Below, one piece after another: positions 25,736 through 34,748 of a stretch of DNA of 64,000 bases; positions within the stretch are counted from its first letter, which is position 1, and each line of letters opens with the position of its first letter. Both the position numbers and the translations under genes were made by a program. The notes below the pieces were generated by a model that was given only the letters and a program-made list of their open reading frames with translations, had not been told where the DNA came from and searched no databases. Origin of the DNA: Acidobacteriota bacterium (GTDB lineage Bacteria > Acidobacteriota > Terriglobia > Bryobacterales > Bryobacteraceae); assembly GCA_016185425.1 (NCBI GenBank), contig JACPNQ010000036.1:1-64000 (forward strand), written 5' to 3'.

Positions 25736-26451
25736 TCGATCGCTTTCGCTGAAACCACCAGGAATACGGATTGTCCACTCGTGTCGAGGCTGGATTTACC
25801 AACCACTACCTTCTGCCCCTCGCGAACGTCGACGTCTGTATGGATGCTGGCATTGCGGTAGCTGAACCCTTTCCCGTCCGCATTCGCTATCGGCAGCATG
25901 ATCCGAAACTCCAGGTTATCCATCCGGATCTGCAGGCCTTTGTCGCTGGACGACGTCGTCAGTCTCTGGCACTTGATGTGATACTCGGGAGTGCCATCGC
26001 CTTTAACTGGAATTGCGATGATTCCACTCGATTCGATGGATCGGCCTTCTCTTCCCCGCATTACGGCGCTCTCCAGCACGCGAAACGATTTCAGACCGAA
26101 TACGGTGCCCAATTGCTGGACCACAGCATTCAGATCCGGAGAGACGGAATTCGCGCCCGGCTGGGAATTCGCGGTGATGATATGAAAGATCACTTCCAAA
26201 TTCTTTGGGCCGGACGCAGGCACGTCCAACTTCTTAACGGCCGCATCCATCGCCTCCACCAGGTCGGAAGGGCCGCTTAGCGCGATAATCCGCAGGTTTC
26301 CATCCGTTCGCCAGCGCACTCTTCCAGCGGCGAGGATGTCCAGTACGGCCGCGGTGCTATCGGGGTTTATGTACTTTAGCTGCACGACGCGCGATGTGTC
26401 CTCAGCGAAGAGCGCGCAGGCGCCGAGCAGAATTAACAGAATACGTTTCAT
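25732..26451 (-). CDS. Secreted protein with a secretin N-domain-like region
   Basis: The protein has 239 residues and a signal peptide (KRILLILLGACALFA). Residues about 20-75 (VVQLKYINPDSTAAVLDIL, then NLRIIALSGPSDLVEAMDAAVKKLD) match the ring-building N-domains of secretins. The rest is a beta-rich domain that contains repeated short strands and the ending FLVVSAKAID. No secretin channel is present. A GGAGGAG ribosome site and the overlap TAATG with the preceding gene show that it is translated with the sigma factor operon. Confidence 0.7.
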   Translation of the reverse strand: MKRILLILLGACALFAEDTSRVVQLKYINPDSTAAVLDILAAGRVRWRTDGNLRIIALSGPSDLVEAMDAAVKKLDVPASGPKNLEVIFHIITANSQPGANSVSPDLNAVVQQLGTVFGLKSFRVLESAVMRGREGRSIESSGIIAIPVKGDGTPEYHIKCQRLTTSSSDKGLQIRMDNLEFRIMLPIANADGKGFSYRNASIHTDVDVREGQKVVVGKSSLDTSGQSVFLVVSAKAID

Positions 26452-26801
26452 TACTCTCCTCCATCGCCGACGAGGACGATGACTACATTCGGATCGTCGG
26501 TAAAGATTGTGATTCGGTCCGCGGGTCGTGATTGTACTTTCGCCAGCAGGACATTGGATTTCGTTACTGGTTTTGGTGGCACCGCCACCCATTGAGGCGC
26601 GGGCGGTGCGCCAGGCGGAATATAAGAAATCGTTTCGAGTTCCACTGGAGCAGGCCAAAGAGCAACAGCCACTGCCAACACCGCCGCCAACACCGCCGCG
26701 CCGCGCCGCAGGTTCCGGCGCCGCCTGATTCTTCCCGTTACTCTGCCGCGCACACGGTCGACGGCATCGGCCTCAACTGCCACCGGGATCCAGTCGTTCA
26801 T
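26451..26801 (-). CDS. Small single-pass membrane protein downstream of an ECF sigma factor (anti-sigma candidate)
   Basis: The protein has 116 residues from the ATG at 26801 (MNDWIPVAVEADAV). A basic cytoplasmic stretch RIRRRRNLRR precedes one membrane helix AAVLAAVLAVAVALW, and a proline-rich periplasmic part follows. The arrangement and its ATGA overlap with the sigma gene fit an anti-sigma factor. The zinc-binding H-x3-C-x2-C motif is absent and the cytoplasmic part is short. Function is therefore inferred from position only. Confidence 0.6.
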   Translation of the reverse strand: MNDWIPVAVEADAVDRVRGRVTGRIRRRRNLRRGAAVLAAVLAVAVALWPAPVELETISYIPPGAPPAPQWVAVPPKPVTKSNVLLAKVQSRPADRITIFTDDPNVVIVLVGDGGE

Positions 26802-27310
26802 TGCCAGCCTCCTAACCACTCGCGGAGCCGGACGCGGGCCCTGGAAATATGAGTTCTCACCGTTACTGGCGAGGTGCCCATTCGTTCCGCTACCTCCGCC
26901 GTCTCCAATCCCTCCACCTCTCGCAGCAACAGGGCGGCTCGCTCCTTATCGGGCAGGCGGGCGACAGCCTCGCGCACCTCGGCCAGCACCAGCCCAATCT
27001 CTCCGCGAGCCGGTTGCACGGCGTGCCGGCTCTCCAACTCGACGGAGGGCCGGCGTCGGCGCAAGCGATCGCGGCAGGCGTTCCATGCGACGCGGAAAAG
27101 CCACGGCTCAATCGCGCGCTCCTCATCAATCCGGTCGAGGGAACGGTACAGGCGAAAAAACACATCCTGCGCCGCCTCTTCGGCTTCGCCGCCGGCTCCG
27201 AGCAGCCGCGTGCACAGTCCAAGAACCGGACGTTCAAACCGCCGCATCAACGCCTCGAAGGCCTGTTCGTCACCGGCTTTGGCACGCGCGATGAGTCCGC
27301 GGTCCTCCAT
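26798..27310 (-). CDS. ECF RNA polymerase sigma factor
   Basis: The protein has 170 residues. Region 2 is visible in GDEQAFEALMRRFERPVLGLCTRLL, EAAQDVFFRLYRSLDR and PWLFRVAWNACRDRLRRRR. Region 4 is in LPDKERAALLLREVEGLETAEVAERMGTSPVTVRTHISRARVRLREWL. I prefer the ATG at 27310, five bases after GGAGG; an ATG at 27352 in the same frame has a poorer site. It leads an operon with a membrane protein and a secretin-N-like protein and diverges from the 1327-residue CxxCH protein. Confidence 0.9.
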   Translation of the reverse strand: MEDRGLIARAKAGDEQAFEALMRRFERPVLGLCTRLLGAGGEAEEAAQDVFFRLYRSLDRIDEERAIEPWLFRVAWNACRDRLRRRRPSVELESRHAVQPARGEIGLVLAEVREAVARLPDKERAALLLREVEGLETAEVAERMGTSPVTVRTHISRARVRLREWLGGWQ

Positions 27311-27425
27311 CCGAACCTCCGGGAGCCGGATTGATATCTGCGAAACGTTCATCTCCGCTGCCTGCACTATATACGCTGCAAAGTGTCGAAGCGTTGAGCC
27401 CATTTGATACGATTCCTCAAGGAAC

Positions 27426-30400
27426 ATGCGGATACTTGTTTTACTATTGGTCCTCGCCGCGGCGGCCGCAGCCGGGCAGACGGTCACATTTTCGGGCGCG
27501 CACGCACAAACCATCCAACTGAAGGCCGGACAACTGGTGGAGATTTACGCCGGTCTGCCATCGCCCTCAGAACTGCCGCCCAATGGCCGGATTGCGGTGG
27601 AATGGGGCAAATATCGCAAGGTACTGCATGCGTTCGACCCCGACTTCTTCATCGTCTACCGCGCGCCGAAAGCGGGAAATTACACCCTGAAATTGACGAA
27701 GGTGGAAAACGAGGAGGCGATCTTCAATAAGCCGCGCTGGCGGGAAACGGGGACCGTTGAGAAGATTACGCCGTTCCCGAAAAATACGCCGTGGCCGGCC
27801 GGCAAGTCGGTTAAGCTGCGCACGTGGATCAAACCGGTTATTCCGGGCAAATCGATTCGCGGCATGATTATCGAGGCCGAGCCAAACGATTCGATCGCCG
27901 AAGCCCAACCTGTCGAGATCGGCGCATCGGGAAACGACGAAACGCTGCACATCACCGGCGGCGCCGACGATGCCGAGTACTTCGATAACGGGGACATCGG
28001 CATTAGCGGCCTCGACTGGTATCGCATCGAGTACAAGGGCAAGGAGCCGCGCCTGTTCACCGCGAACCTCGGCCTACCCGATCCGTTGGTTGTGGCGCAA
28101 TTGCTTTTCTACACGGCCGATGGAAAGGAGTACCGCGAGGGGGCGAACCCGAATGAGCGCGTGCATCAACAGACCGAAGGCCACCGGACAGCGATGTCCC
28201 GGACGCTGCAGCCGGGCGGCGTCTATTTTCTGAAGGTCGAATCGAACTCGCCGGGCTACGAGGTGGAGCTGCGGATTCGCAAGCCGGCGCCGTATTCCGA
28301 TCCGCGGCAGGCCGTTCGTCAAGCGATGTACGACCACTTGGGCCAGGTGGATGCGTGGCTGATGAACCGTCCCCGCGGCGCCGCCGTCGACCGCCGCATT
28401 CGCGATACGGGCAGCCTCCTCGGATCGCATTGCATGAGCTGCCATACCCAGTCCGGCGTATGGGGGCCATCGGGTCCGCTGAAGTACGGATACAGGATTG
28501 AGAATGTCGTCAATTTCCGGCATCTGGGCAATCTGGCGTATGAATCGATGCGGCCGACGAATGAACTGGCCGAAGCGGCGAACAACACGAGCCTGGCGCC
28601 GCTAGACCTGGGCGACGGACCCGCCGGCACGCGCGTGGCCGGCTTCAACGTGACCACGTTGGAAGGTTTGGTGCCGCCGCGCCGGCTGCATTCGGCACAG
28701 CAGATTCGAGCGGCCAATTTTGTGCTGCAATCGGCCGACCCGAGCGGCATCAACGCCGCTGGGCCGGGATCGAATATCGGGCAGGCATTGGTGTACCGGT
28801 TCGCGGGAGAGATTTTGAAGCGCGCCTGGCTCAACACACGCAATCCGAAGTATCTGGACGCGTTGGAGGAGAAGGCGCGCCTTAGCCTGAAAGTGCGGCC
28901 GCGGTTTTCCGACGACATGTCGAACCGCATTCTCTTTTTCAAAGAAGTGTTTCCGGCCAACTACGTGCAGTTGCATGACGAAACCGACGATGCGAAGAAG
29001 TTTTGGAAGGAGATTGAGGACACAATCGCGGCCGACGAAAAGCGCCTGCGCCAGACGCAACGCGCCGACGGCATGTGGCAGTTCGATCCGGGCACGTTGA
29101 CGGATGGTCAATGGCGCGTGAAGACCGATGAAAAGGACGTCGACCCGGCCCCGACCGCGCTCGCCATCATGGCCCTTCACGCGATGGGCGCGAAGGATAG
29201 CGATACGCAGGTGAAGAGGGCCGTGGAGGCGATGCTTCGGAAGCAGGATCCGTTCGGACGCTGGAATGAGCACGCTCTCACCGGCTTCGTCACTACCGCC
29301 TACACGCTGCAGGCGCTGGCGCGTCTGTATCCGGCGCAGGACGCGACACCGGCGCGCGCCGATTTCGAAGCAGCGGCGGAGGAATCGCTGGCGGATACGG
29401 TGGCACGCTATCGCGCCTTGGCGCAATTGGGCTTATCGCCCGAGGACAGGCAGTTTGTCGATATTGCTATTGCCGGCACAAAACATGCGAGCCCGCTGGT
29501 GCGCTATTGGGCTTACGCTGCGCTTGGCGCGATGCACGATGAGCGCGCCGTGGAACAGCAGATTGCTGGGCTCGGCGACCCGGTGAAGATGGTTCGTGAG
29601 GCGGCACGTTGGGGCATGCGGCAGACGCTGCTTGACGATAAAGGCTGGGACCACGTTTTCCCCGCGCTCGCAAAGGCCGGCGACCTGACGCGCGAATGGG
29701 CGGCGGGCGCTCTGGTCATGCGCGCGGATACGGTAATGACGCATTCGGCGGTTGGTTGGTCAAGATTGACGGCCGCGCTGCGCCGGATGATGATCGACGA
29801 TCCGCATCCGGCGGTGCGCGCCTGGGCATCGCGGGCGGCGTGGAACTGGTGGGTGTGGAATCCGCCCGTGCGTGCGGAGCTAAACGACGCATTCCTCACG
29901 ATGCTGGAACGCGAGGAGCCGTCGGCCCTGGCGGAGAATGCGAAGCGTTACCAGGCGGAGGCGCTCTTCATCGCCAACGGACAGCGTGCAAATGGCAGCA
30001 AGGAACACCAATATCCCGAGTTGACGAAACTGTTCGACGAGTTGAGCCGCCGAATGGACTCACCGAACCCCGTGCTGACGAAGCGCATGGTCAACGTCGC
30101 CGCCACCTTCTACAATCAAGCCGGCGGTGATGGCGGCCCAGGCCAGATGGGCTACATTACTCCAAAAGCGAGCGACGCCATCGGCAAGGCCGTGTATTCA
30201 TATTGGAACGGCCTGGCGCCGGAATCGCCGAAGGATTGGTTGAAGCTCGCGCTGGAGTCGGCTGCGAACGTCACCTATGAACCGCTGCAGAAGAAGCTCC
30301 TCGACTACTCAACTACCGGACCGGAGGAGTTTCGCACGCTGGCCGCAACCTCCATTGCCGATCCCCGTGTTATCACGCTGAATGCCGCGCAGGAATTTGT

Positions 30401-31409
30401 GGAGCCGCTGATGGAGCAGGTAACACGAGGCGCCAATGAACCGGAGCGTCGCACGGAGTTGGTGAATCCGATTCTCAAGCTTTTCTCGCGTGCCCGCTGG
30501 AATATGCCGAAGACGGAGGAACAGCAAAACATTTTCTACAAATTGCTTCTGCCCGACTTCCCCGAAGAGCGCGGCAAGCTGGTGGAGAACACACGCGCCC
30601 TTCTACAAATGGACAAGGACAGCACAGACTGGTTCCTGGCCCGCAGCATAGGGCGCGTGGTTCATTCCAATCCCGATTTGCAGACCGAGGCGCTGGCGCG
30701 CCGGCTCCCCGTGAAGTACAAAACGCCGATGGAAGAGATGCTATGGCTGGATAGCGCGCGCTGGCTGCTATCCTGGCAGACGCCGATTCCCGAGGTGCGC
30801 GGTGGTGCGCCCGTGAATGATCCTTGGCGCGAGTATCGCGACCGCTCCGCCGGACTGCTGGCAAACCAGTTGACGCGGAAGGTGGACGGCCGTTTGCGCT
30901 CGGGCGCCGTGGGGCTGGCCGCGTCGAACACGATCGTCCGTAATCACTCGGCGGTAAAAGCGGCCCTGCAGAAGATGCAGCCCGACTTGTACGAGGAGGA
31001 CGCGGCGGAGGCGAAGGCGCTGAGCCCGGAATGGCGGCAGAATTTCGAATACTTCCGCGATTGGGTGACGCCGGAACTGCTGCGCCCGAACCGGGACGAC
31101 GAAGTCGCCTGCATGACGTGCCACGGCTTGGCCGGGCGCGTTCCCTCCATGGAGTTCAAGCCCGCCGACGGCCGGGGCTATCTGCACGCTAAAGATCTGT
31201 GGGCGAACTACAAGACGCTGTTGGAGCGCGTCAACGAGACAGATGTCGAGAACTCGAAGCTGCTTCGCAAGCCGTTGAACGTCCAGACGGGCAAGGAAGA
31301 CGGCCACCAGGGCGGACGCCGCTTCAATCCCGAAGACCGCGGCTACCAGATCTTCCGCCGCTGGGTTCTGGACGCCGCCAACTTGAAGAAAGCCACACCT
31401 ACTCGCTGA
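27426..31409 (+). CDS. Giant secreted CxxCH protein with helical-toroid and HEAT-like repeats
   Basis: The protein has 1327 residues and a signal peptide (RILVLLLVLAAAAAAG). From the N terminus I see a beta-sandwich region with the PPC-like segment IEAEPNDSIAEAQPVEIG (about 150-300), then YSDPRQAVRQAMYDHL and the first CxxCH (CMSCH, about residue 336). A terpenoid-cyclase-like helical region with QRADGMWQFDPG and KQDPFGRWNE follows, then HEAT-like repeats (ALGAMHDERAVEQQIAGLGD; AVRAWASRAAWNWW). The second CxxCH (CMTCH, about 1229) sits in a C-terminal planctomycete-type cytochrome segment. Two haem c sites are predicted. A 1050-residue paralogue lies at 54338-57490. The stop overlaps the start of the acyl-CoA synthetase as TGATG. 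Function unknown. Confidence 0.88.
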   Translation: MRILVLLLVLAAAAAAGQTVTFSGAHAQTIQLKAGQLVEIYAGLPSPSELPPNGRIAVEWGKYRKVLHAFDPDFFIVYRAPKAGNYTLKLTKVENEEAIFNKPRWRETGTVEKITPFPKNTPWPAGKSVKLRTWIKPVIPGKSIRGMIIEAEPNDSIAEAQPVEIGASGNDETLHITGGADDAEYFDNGDIGISGLDWYRIEYKGKEPRLFTANLGLPDPLVVAQLLFYTADGKEYREGANPNERVHQQTEGHRTAMSRTLQPGGVYFLKVESNSPGYEVELRIRKPAPYSDPRQAVRQAMYDHLGQVDAWLMNRPRGAAVDRRIRDTGSLLGSHCMSCHTQSGVWGPSGPLKYGYRIENVVNFRHLGNLAYESMRPTNELAEAANNTSLAPLDLGDGPAGTRVAGFNVTTLEGLVPPRRLHSAQQIRAANFVLQSADPSGINAAGPGSNIGQALVYRFAGEILKRAWLNTRNPKYLDALEEKARLSLKVRPRFSDDMSNRILFFKEVFPANYVQLHDETDDAKKFWKEIEDTIAADEKRLRQTQRADGMWQFDPGTLTDGQWRVKTDEKDVDPAPTALAIMALHAMGAKDSDTQVKRAVEAMLRKQDPFGRWNEHALTGFVTTAYTLQALARLYPAQDATPARADFEAAAEESLADTVARYRALAQLGLSPEDRQFVDIAIAGTKHASPLVRYWAYAALGAMHDERAVEQQIAGLGDPVKMVREAARWGMRQTLLDDKGWDHVFPALAKAGDLTREWAAGALVMRADTVMTHSAVGWSRLTAALRRMMIDDPHPAVRAWASRAAWNWWVWNPPVRAELNDAFLTMLEREEPSALAENAKRYQAEALFIANGQRANGSKEHQYPELTKLFDELSRRMDSPNPVLTKRMVNVAATFYNQAGGDGGPGQMGYITPKASDAIGKAVYSYWNGLAPESPKDWLKLALESAANVTYEPLQKKLLDYSTTGPEEFRTLAATSIADPRVITLNAAQEFVEPLMEQVTRGANEPERRTELVNPILKLFSRARWNMPKTEEQQNIFYKLLLPDFPEERGKLVENTRALLQMDKDSTDWFLARSIGRVVHSNPDLQTEALARRLPVKYKTPMEEMLWLDSARWLLSWQTPIPEVRGGAPVNDPWREYRDRSAGLLANQLTRKVDGRLRSGAVGLAASNTIVRNHSAVKAALQKMQPDLYEEDAAEAKALSPEWRQNFEYFRDWVTPELLRPNRDDEVACMTCHGLAGRVPSMEFKPADGRGYLHAKDLWANYKTLLERVNETDVENSKLLRKPLNVQTGKEDGHQGGRRFNPEDRGYQIFRRWVLDAANLKKATPTR

Positions 31410-33052
31410 TGCCCGCCAGCCCGTACGACACGCGCCTCGATCGTAACGCCGCCAACTACGCGCCCCTAACTCCAGTCAGTTTCCTTGCCTGGGCGGCGGA
31501 GGTGTTTCCGGAGCGTGTTTCCGGCATTCACGGTACCCGTCAATTCACGTGGCGAGAGACGTATGCGCGCTGCCGGCGGCTCGCATCGGCGTTACGCGCG
31601 CTAGGCGTCGAACGAAACGTTACCGTTGCCTTGATGCTGGCCAATACGCCGGAGATGTACGAGGCGCACTTCGGCATTCCGATGGCCGGCGGCGTGATCA
31701 ACACGCTGAACACGCGCCTGGATGCAGACGCGCTGGCATTCATGTTGCGTCATGGTGAGGCGCGCGTGCTGATTACCGACCGGTCGTTCTCCGCTGTGAT
31801 GGCTGCCGCGATCGAACGGTCCGGCGTACAGCCTGTGGTGATCGACGTCGATGATGCCGAATATGATGGCCCGGGGGAGCGGATCGGATCGTTGGAATAC
31901 GAGACACTCCTGGCGTCGGGAGACCCGGATTTTGCGTGGGCGGCGCCGGAAGACGAGTGGGATGCGATCGCGCTATCGTATACCTCCGGCACCACCGGCG
32001 ATCCCAAGGGCGTGGTGACCCATCACCGCGGGGCGTATCTGGCGGCGATCGGCAATATTCTCGCGTGGGACATGGCGTCATTCCCCGTATATCTGTGGTC
32101 CGTTCCGCTGTTCCACTGCAACGGGTGGTGTCATGCCTGGGCCGTCGCCGCCCGCGCCGGCACAAACGTCTTCCTACGCAAAGTGGACCCGGCGGTCATG
32201 CTGGACCTGATCCGCCGCTATCGAGTCACCCACTTCGGCGGCGCGCCGATTGTGCACAGCCTGCTCCTGAATGCGCCGGACGAATGCTTCACCGGCATCG
32301 ATCACACCGTGAACTGCTACATCGCGGGCGCCGCGCCCCCGGCCGCGGTCATTGAGGCGATGGAACGGCGCGGGTTCCGGATCTCCCACATCTACGGACT
32401 GACCGAGACCTACGGACCCGCCACGATTTGTTCGAAACATCCCGAGTGGGATTTGTTGGAGATCGGCGAGCGAGCCCGGCTGAACGGGCGGCAGGGCGTG
32501 CGATTTTCCCTGGAAGAAGGGCTTACCGTGATGGATCCGGATACGATGACCCGCGTTCCCCCCGACGGCGAGACCATCGGCGAGGTGATGTTCCGCGGCA
32601 ACATTACGATGAAGGGGTATCTGAAGAATCCCGCCGCCACCGGAGCCGCATTCGCCGGCGGATGGTTTCATTCCGGCGACCTGGCCGTGCTGCATCCCGA
32701 CGGTTACATCAAGATTAAGGACCGCTCGAAGGACATCATCATCTCAGGCGGCGAGAATATTTCGTCGCTCGAAGTGGAAGACGCCATCCATCGCCACGCG
32801 AAAGTGTTGGCTTGCGCCGTCGTGGCGCAACCGGACCCCAAGTGGGGCGAAACTCCCGTGGCTTTCGTGGAATTGAAAGAAGGCGCCGAGGCGACCGAGT
32901 CGGAGATCATCGCCCATTGCCGCGAATACATCGCTCATTTCAAGTGTCCGAAGCGCGTGGTCTTCGGCCCGGTTCCACGCACCTCCACAGGCAAGATCCA
33001 GAAGTACGTATTGCGCGAGCGGGTGCGCTCCGCCAGCGCTATCGACGTTTAA
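31409..33052 (+). CDS. Acyl-CoA synthetase (AMP-forming, fatty-acid type)
   Basis: The protein has 547 residues and is a member of the ANL superfamily that activates carboxylic acids with ATP and CoA. Motifs are SYTSGTTGDPKGVV (P-loop), IYGLTETYGPATI, GWFHSGDLAVLHPDGYIKIKDRSKDIIISGGENIS and the C-terminal lysine in RTSTGKIQKYVL. Its similarity to medium- or long-chain fatty-acid ligases is clear; the chain length is not. No signal peptide is seen. The start at 31409 overlaps the preceding stop as TGATG, so it is translated together with the giant CxxCH protein, an odd partner. Confidence 0.9.
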   Translation: MPASPYDTRLDRNAANYAPLTPVSFLAWAAEVFPERVSGIHGTRQFTWRETYARCRRLASALRALGVERNVTVALMLANTPEMYEAHFGIPMAGGVINTLNTRLDADALAFMLRHGEARVLITDRSFSAVMAAAIERSGVQPVVIDVDDAEYDGPGERIGSLEYETLLASGDPDFAWAAPEDEWDAIALSYTSGTTGDPKGVVTHHRGAYLAAIGNILAWDMASFPVYLWSVPLFHCNGWCHAWAVAARAGTNVFLRKVDPAVMLDLIRRYRVTHFGGAPIVHSLLLNAPDECFTGIDHTVNCYIAGAAPPAAVIEAMERRGFRISHIYGLTETYGPATICSKHPEWDLLEIGERARLNGRQGVRFSLEEGLTVMDPDTMTRVPPDGETIGEVMFRGNITMKGYLKNPAATGAAFAGGWFHSGDLAVLHPDGYIKIKDRSKDIIISGGENISSLEVEDAIHRHAKVLACAVVAQPDPKWGETPVAFVELKEGAEATESEIIAHCREYIAHFKCPKRVVFGPVPRTSTGKIQKYVLRERVRSASAIDV

Positions 33053-33222
33053 TTCGAACGCGGGCAGGCCGCCAACTGCACCAGGCCCGTCGGTCCCAGC
33101 ATCGGCTTCGGCACGACGCGGGCCCGGTCCGGATGACCGCATTCGAAGGCTTCGGCGCCTGTGCCAAAAGGCTGCCGCTTTCGCACCGCAAACCAGCACC
33201 GGCAACAATTCAAAGTCTTCAT
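33049..33222 (-). CDS. Small cysteine-rich protein, 57 residues, possible zinc ribbon
   Basis: The minus-strand ATG at 33222 gives MKTLNCCRCWFAVRKRQ and, later, ECGHP; the cysteines C6-C7-x-C9 and the distal C28-G-H could form a metal site. A GGGGAAG stretch lies upstream as a possible ribosome site. Its stop shares the bases TTAA with the acyl-CoA synthetase stop, the same arrangement seen at five other convergent pairs in this window. That supports reality, but the protein is short and unrecognised. Confidence 0.45.
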   Translation of the reverse strand: MKTLNCCRCWFAVRKRQPFGTGAEAFECGHPDRARVVPKPMLGPTGLVQLAACPRSN

Positions 33223-33293
33223 GGCATTCTTCCCCTTCTCCTCCTAGTGCGAAACAGCCATAAAAAAATTCGCATTCCTTGAATCTTCAATAG

Positions 33294-33322
33294 TTGACTC
33301 ATAATCTATTCACGTGTAGAGT
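33294..33322 (+). promoter_or_regulatory. Candidate sigma-70 promoter of the MarR operon
   Basis: TTGACT at 33294-33299, a 17-base spacer, and TAGAGT at 33317-33322. Transcription would begin at about 33329, the A of the MarR ATG, which would make the message leaderless. The palindrome CACGTG lies in the spacer at 33311-33316 and could be part of an autoregulatory operator. Confidence 0.5.
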
Positions 33323-33328
33323 AATGAA

Positions 33329-33826
33329 ATGGAACGCCCCTCCGTTCGCCGGCTACGAGAAGAGATCCAGCAAACGAAACCGTTTCAGGACCGCTCCCAC
33401 GCCGCCGGACTCGCTCTGTTGCGAACGGCGGACGAAGCGAAACGCGGCGTCGAGGCGCTGGTGGAGCCGCACGGACTCTCGGTGGAACAATACAACGTCC
33501 TCCGCATATTGCGGGGCGCCGGAGAGAAGGGGCTGCCCACTTTGGAAATAGCCGCGCGTCTGCTCGAGAAAAACCCGGGCATCACGCGGCTCGTCGACAA
33601 ACTGGAAGCGAAGAAGTTGGTCTGCCGCGCCCGCTGCACGGTGGACCGGCGACAGGTCTTCTGCACAATCACCGCTGCCGGGGCCGATCTCGTCAATCAA
33701 TTCGACGAACCGGCCCGGCAGCAAGGTCAACAATTCTTTCGCGGGCTTACCGGAACCCAATTGGACACGCTGATCGACCTGCTTGACCTGGTCCGGCATC
33801 CCGACAATAAGGACAACAAAAAATGA
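33329..33826 (+). CDS. MarR-family transcriptional regulator
   Basis: The protein has 165 residues with a winged helix: LSVEQYNVLRILRGAGEKGLPTLEIAARLLEKNPGITRLVDKLEAKKLVCR, followed by the wing RCTVDRRQVFCTITAAG (the D-x-R-x-x motif is typical). Flanking helices should form the dimer. It overlaps the next gene by four bases and is first in the operon with the SnoaL-like and YceI proteins. The usual logic is that the regulator represses its own operon and is released by a small ligand or an oxidant. Confidence 0.92.
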   Translation: MERPSVRRLREEIQQTKPFQDRSHAAGLALLRTADEAKRGVEALVEPHGLSVEQYNVLRILRGAGEKGLPTLEIAARLLEKNPGITRLVDKLEAKKLVCRARCTVDRRQVFCTITAAGADLVNQFDEPARQQGQQFFRGLTGTQLDTLIDLLDLVRHPDNKDNKK

Positions 33827-34176
33827 GTACGCAAGAGTTAGATCAGGCCCTGAATCGGCAGATTCTGAGCGGCGACATTATGGGCGCCTTTGACAAGTAC
33901 TACGCCGACGATATCGTCATGCAGGAGAACTCCTCCGATCCTACCGTTGGCAAAGCCGCCAACCGCGAGCGCGAGTTGCAGTTCGTCAATTCGATCACCG
34001 AGTTCCATGGCGCGGCCGTTGTCTCCTCGGCCGTCAACGGCGATACCAGCTTTGGGGAGTGGGAGATGGACGTGACGTTTCAAGGCGGACAGCGCTATAA
34101 GCTGGCGCAGGCCAGCGTTCGCACCTGGGAGAACGGGCAGATTGTCCGGGAACGGTTTTACTACAGCAAAGGTTAA
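33823..34176 (+). CDS. SnoaL-like / NTF2-like protein
   Basis: The protein has 117 residues with the cone-shaped NTF2 fold pattern: an N-terminal helix, then AFDKYYADDIVMQENS (the YADD and following strand are typical), TVGKAANRERELQFVNSI, strands around WEMDVTFQGGQRYKL, and VRTWENGQIVRERFYY. It may be a ligand-binding protein or a small hydrolase-like domain. Overlaps of ATGA with marR and TAATG with the YceI gene imply coupled translation. Confidence 0.82.
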   Translation: MSTQELDQALNRQILSGDIMGAFDKYYADDIVMQENSSDPTVGKAANRERELQFVNSITEFHGAAVVSSAVNGDTSFGEWEMDVTFQGGQRYKLAQASVRTWENGQIVRERFYYSKG

Positions 34177-34748
34177 TGGTCATGCGTCTTATTCCCCTCC
34201 TACTCATAGCGGCAGCGGCGCACGGCGCCGAGTACACGATTGACTCGGCACATAGCTCCGCCGGTTTTGCCGTCAGGCACATGATGGTCTCCACGGTGCG
34301 CGGCGCGTTCTCCAAGGTCACCGGGAAAATCAGCTACGACCCGAAGAACCTTGCCGCCAGCAAGGTCGAGGCCTCAATCGATACCACCACGGTCGACACG
34401 CGCGAAGCGAAACGCGACGCGCACCTCCGGTCACCCGACTTCTTCGACACGGCGAAATTTCCGGCCATGACGTTTCGCTCCACAAAATGGTCGCGCGAGG
34501 GCGGCAAGCTGAAGATCGCCGGCGACCTTACCATTCATGGCGTGACTAAGGCCGTGGTCCTTGATGTGGATGGGCCCGCGCCAGAGGTTAAGGGCGCGAG
34601 TGGGGCCATGACCATCGGCGCGACCGCCAGCACCAAAGTCAGCCGCAAGGAGTACGGGCTAATGTGGAACAAGCTGCTGGAAACAGGCGGCGCGGTCGTC
34701 GGCGACGAAGTCCTCATCACGCTCGACATTGAAGCGACGAAGAACTAG
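34176..34748 (+). CDS. YceI-family periplasmic lipid-binding-like protein
   Basis: The protein has 190 residues and a signal peptide (RLIPLLLIAAAAHGA). The YceI barrel is clear: YTIDSAHSSAGFAVRHMM, VRGAFSKVTGKISYDP, VEASIDTTTVDTREAKRDAHLRSPDFFDTAKFPAMTF and KLKIAGDLTIHGVTKAV. YceI proteins bind long isoprenoid or other amphipathic molecules in the periplasm. It is the third gene of the MarR operon, a common arrangement. Its stop shares CTAG with the convergent phosphoesterase gene. Confidence 0.93.
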   Translation: MVMRLIPLLLIAAAAHGAEYTIDSAHSSAGFAVRHMMVSTVRGAFSKVTGKISYDPKNLAASKVEASIDTTTVDTREAKRDAHLRSPDFFDTAKFPAMTFRSTKWSREGGKLKIAGDLTIHGVTKAVVLDVDGPAPEVKGASGAMTIGATASTKVSRKEYGLMWNKLLETGGAVVGDEVLITLDIEATKN

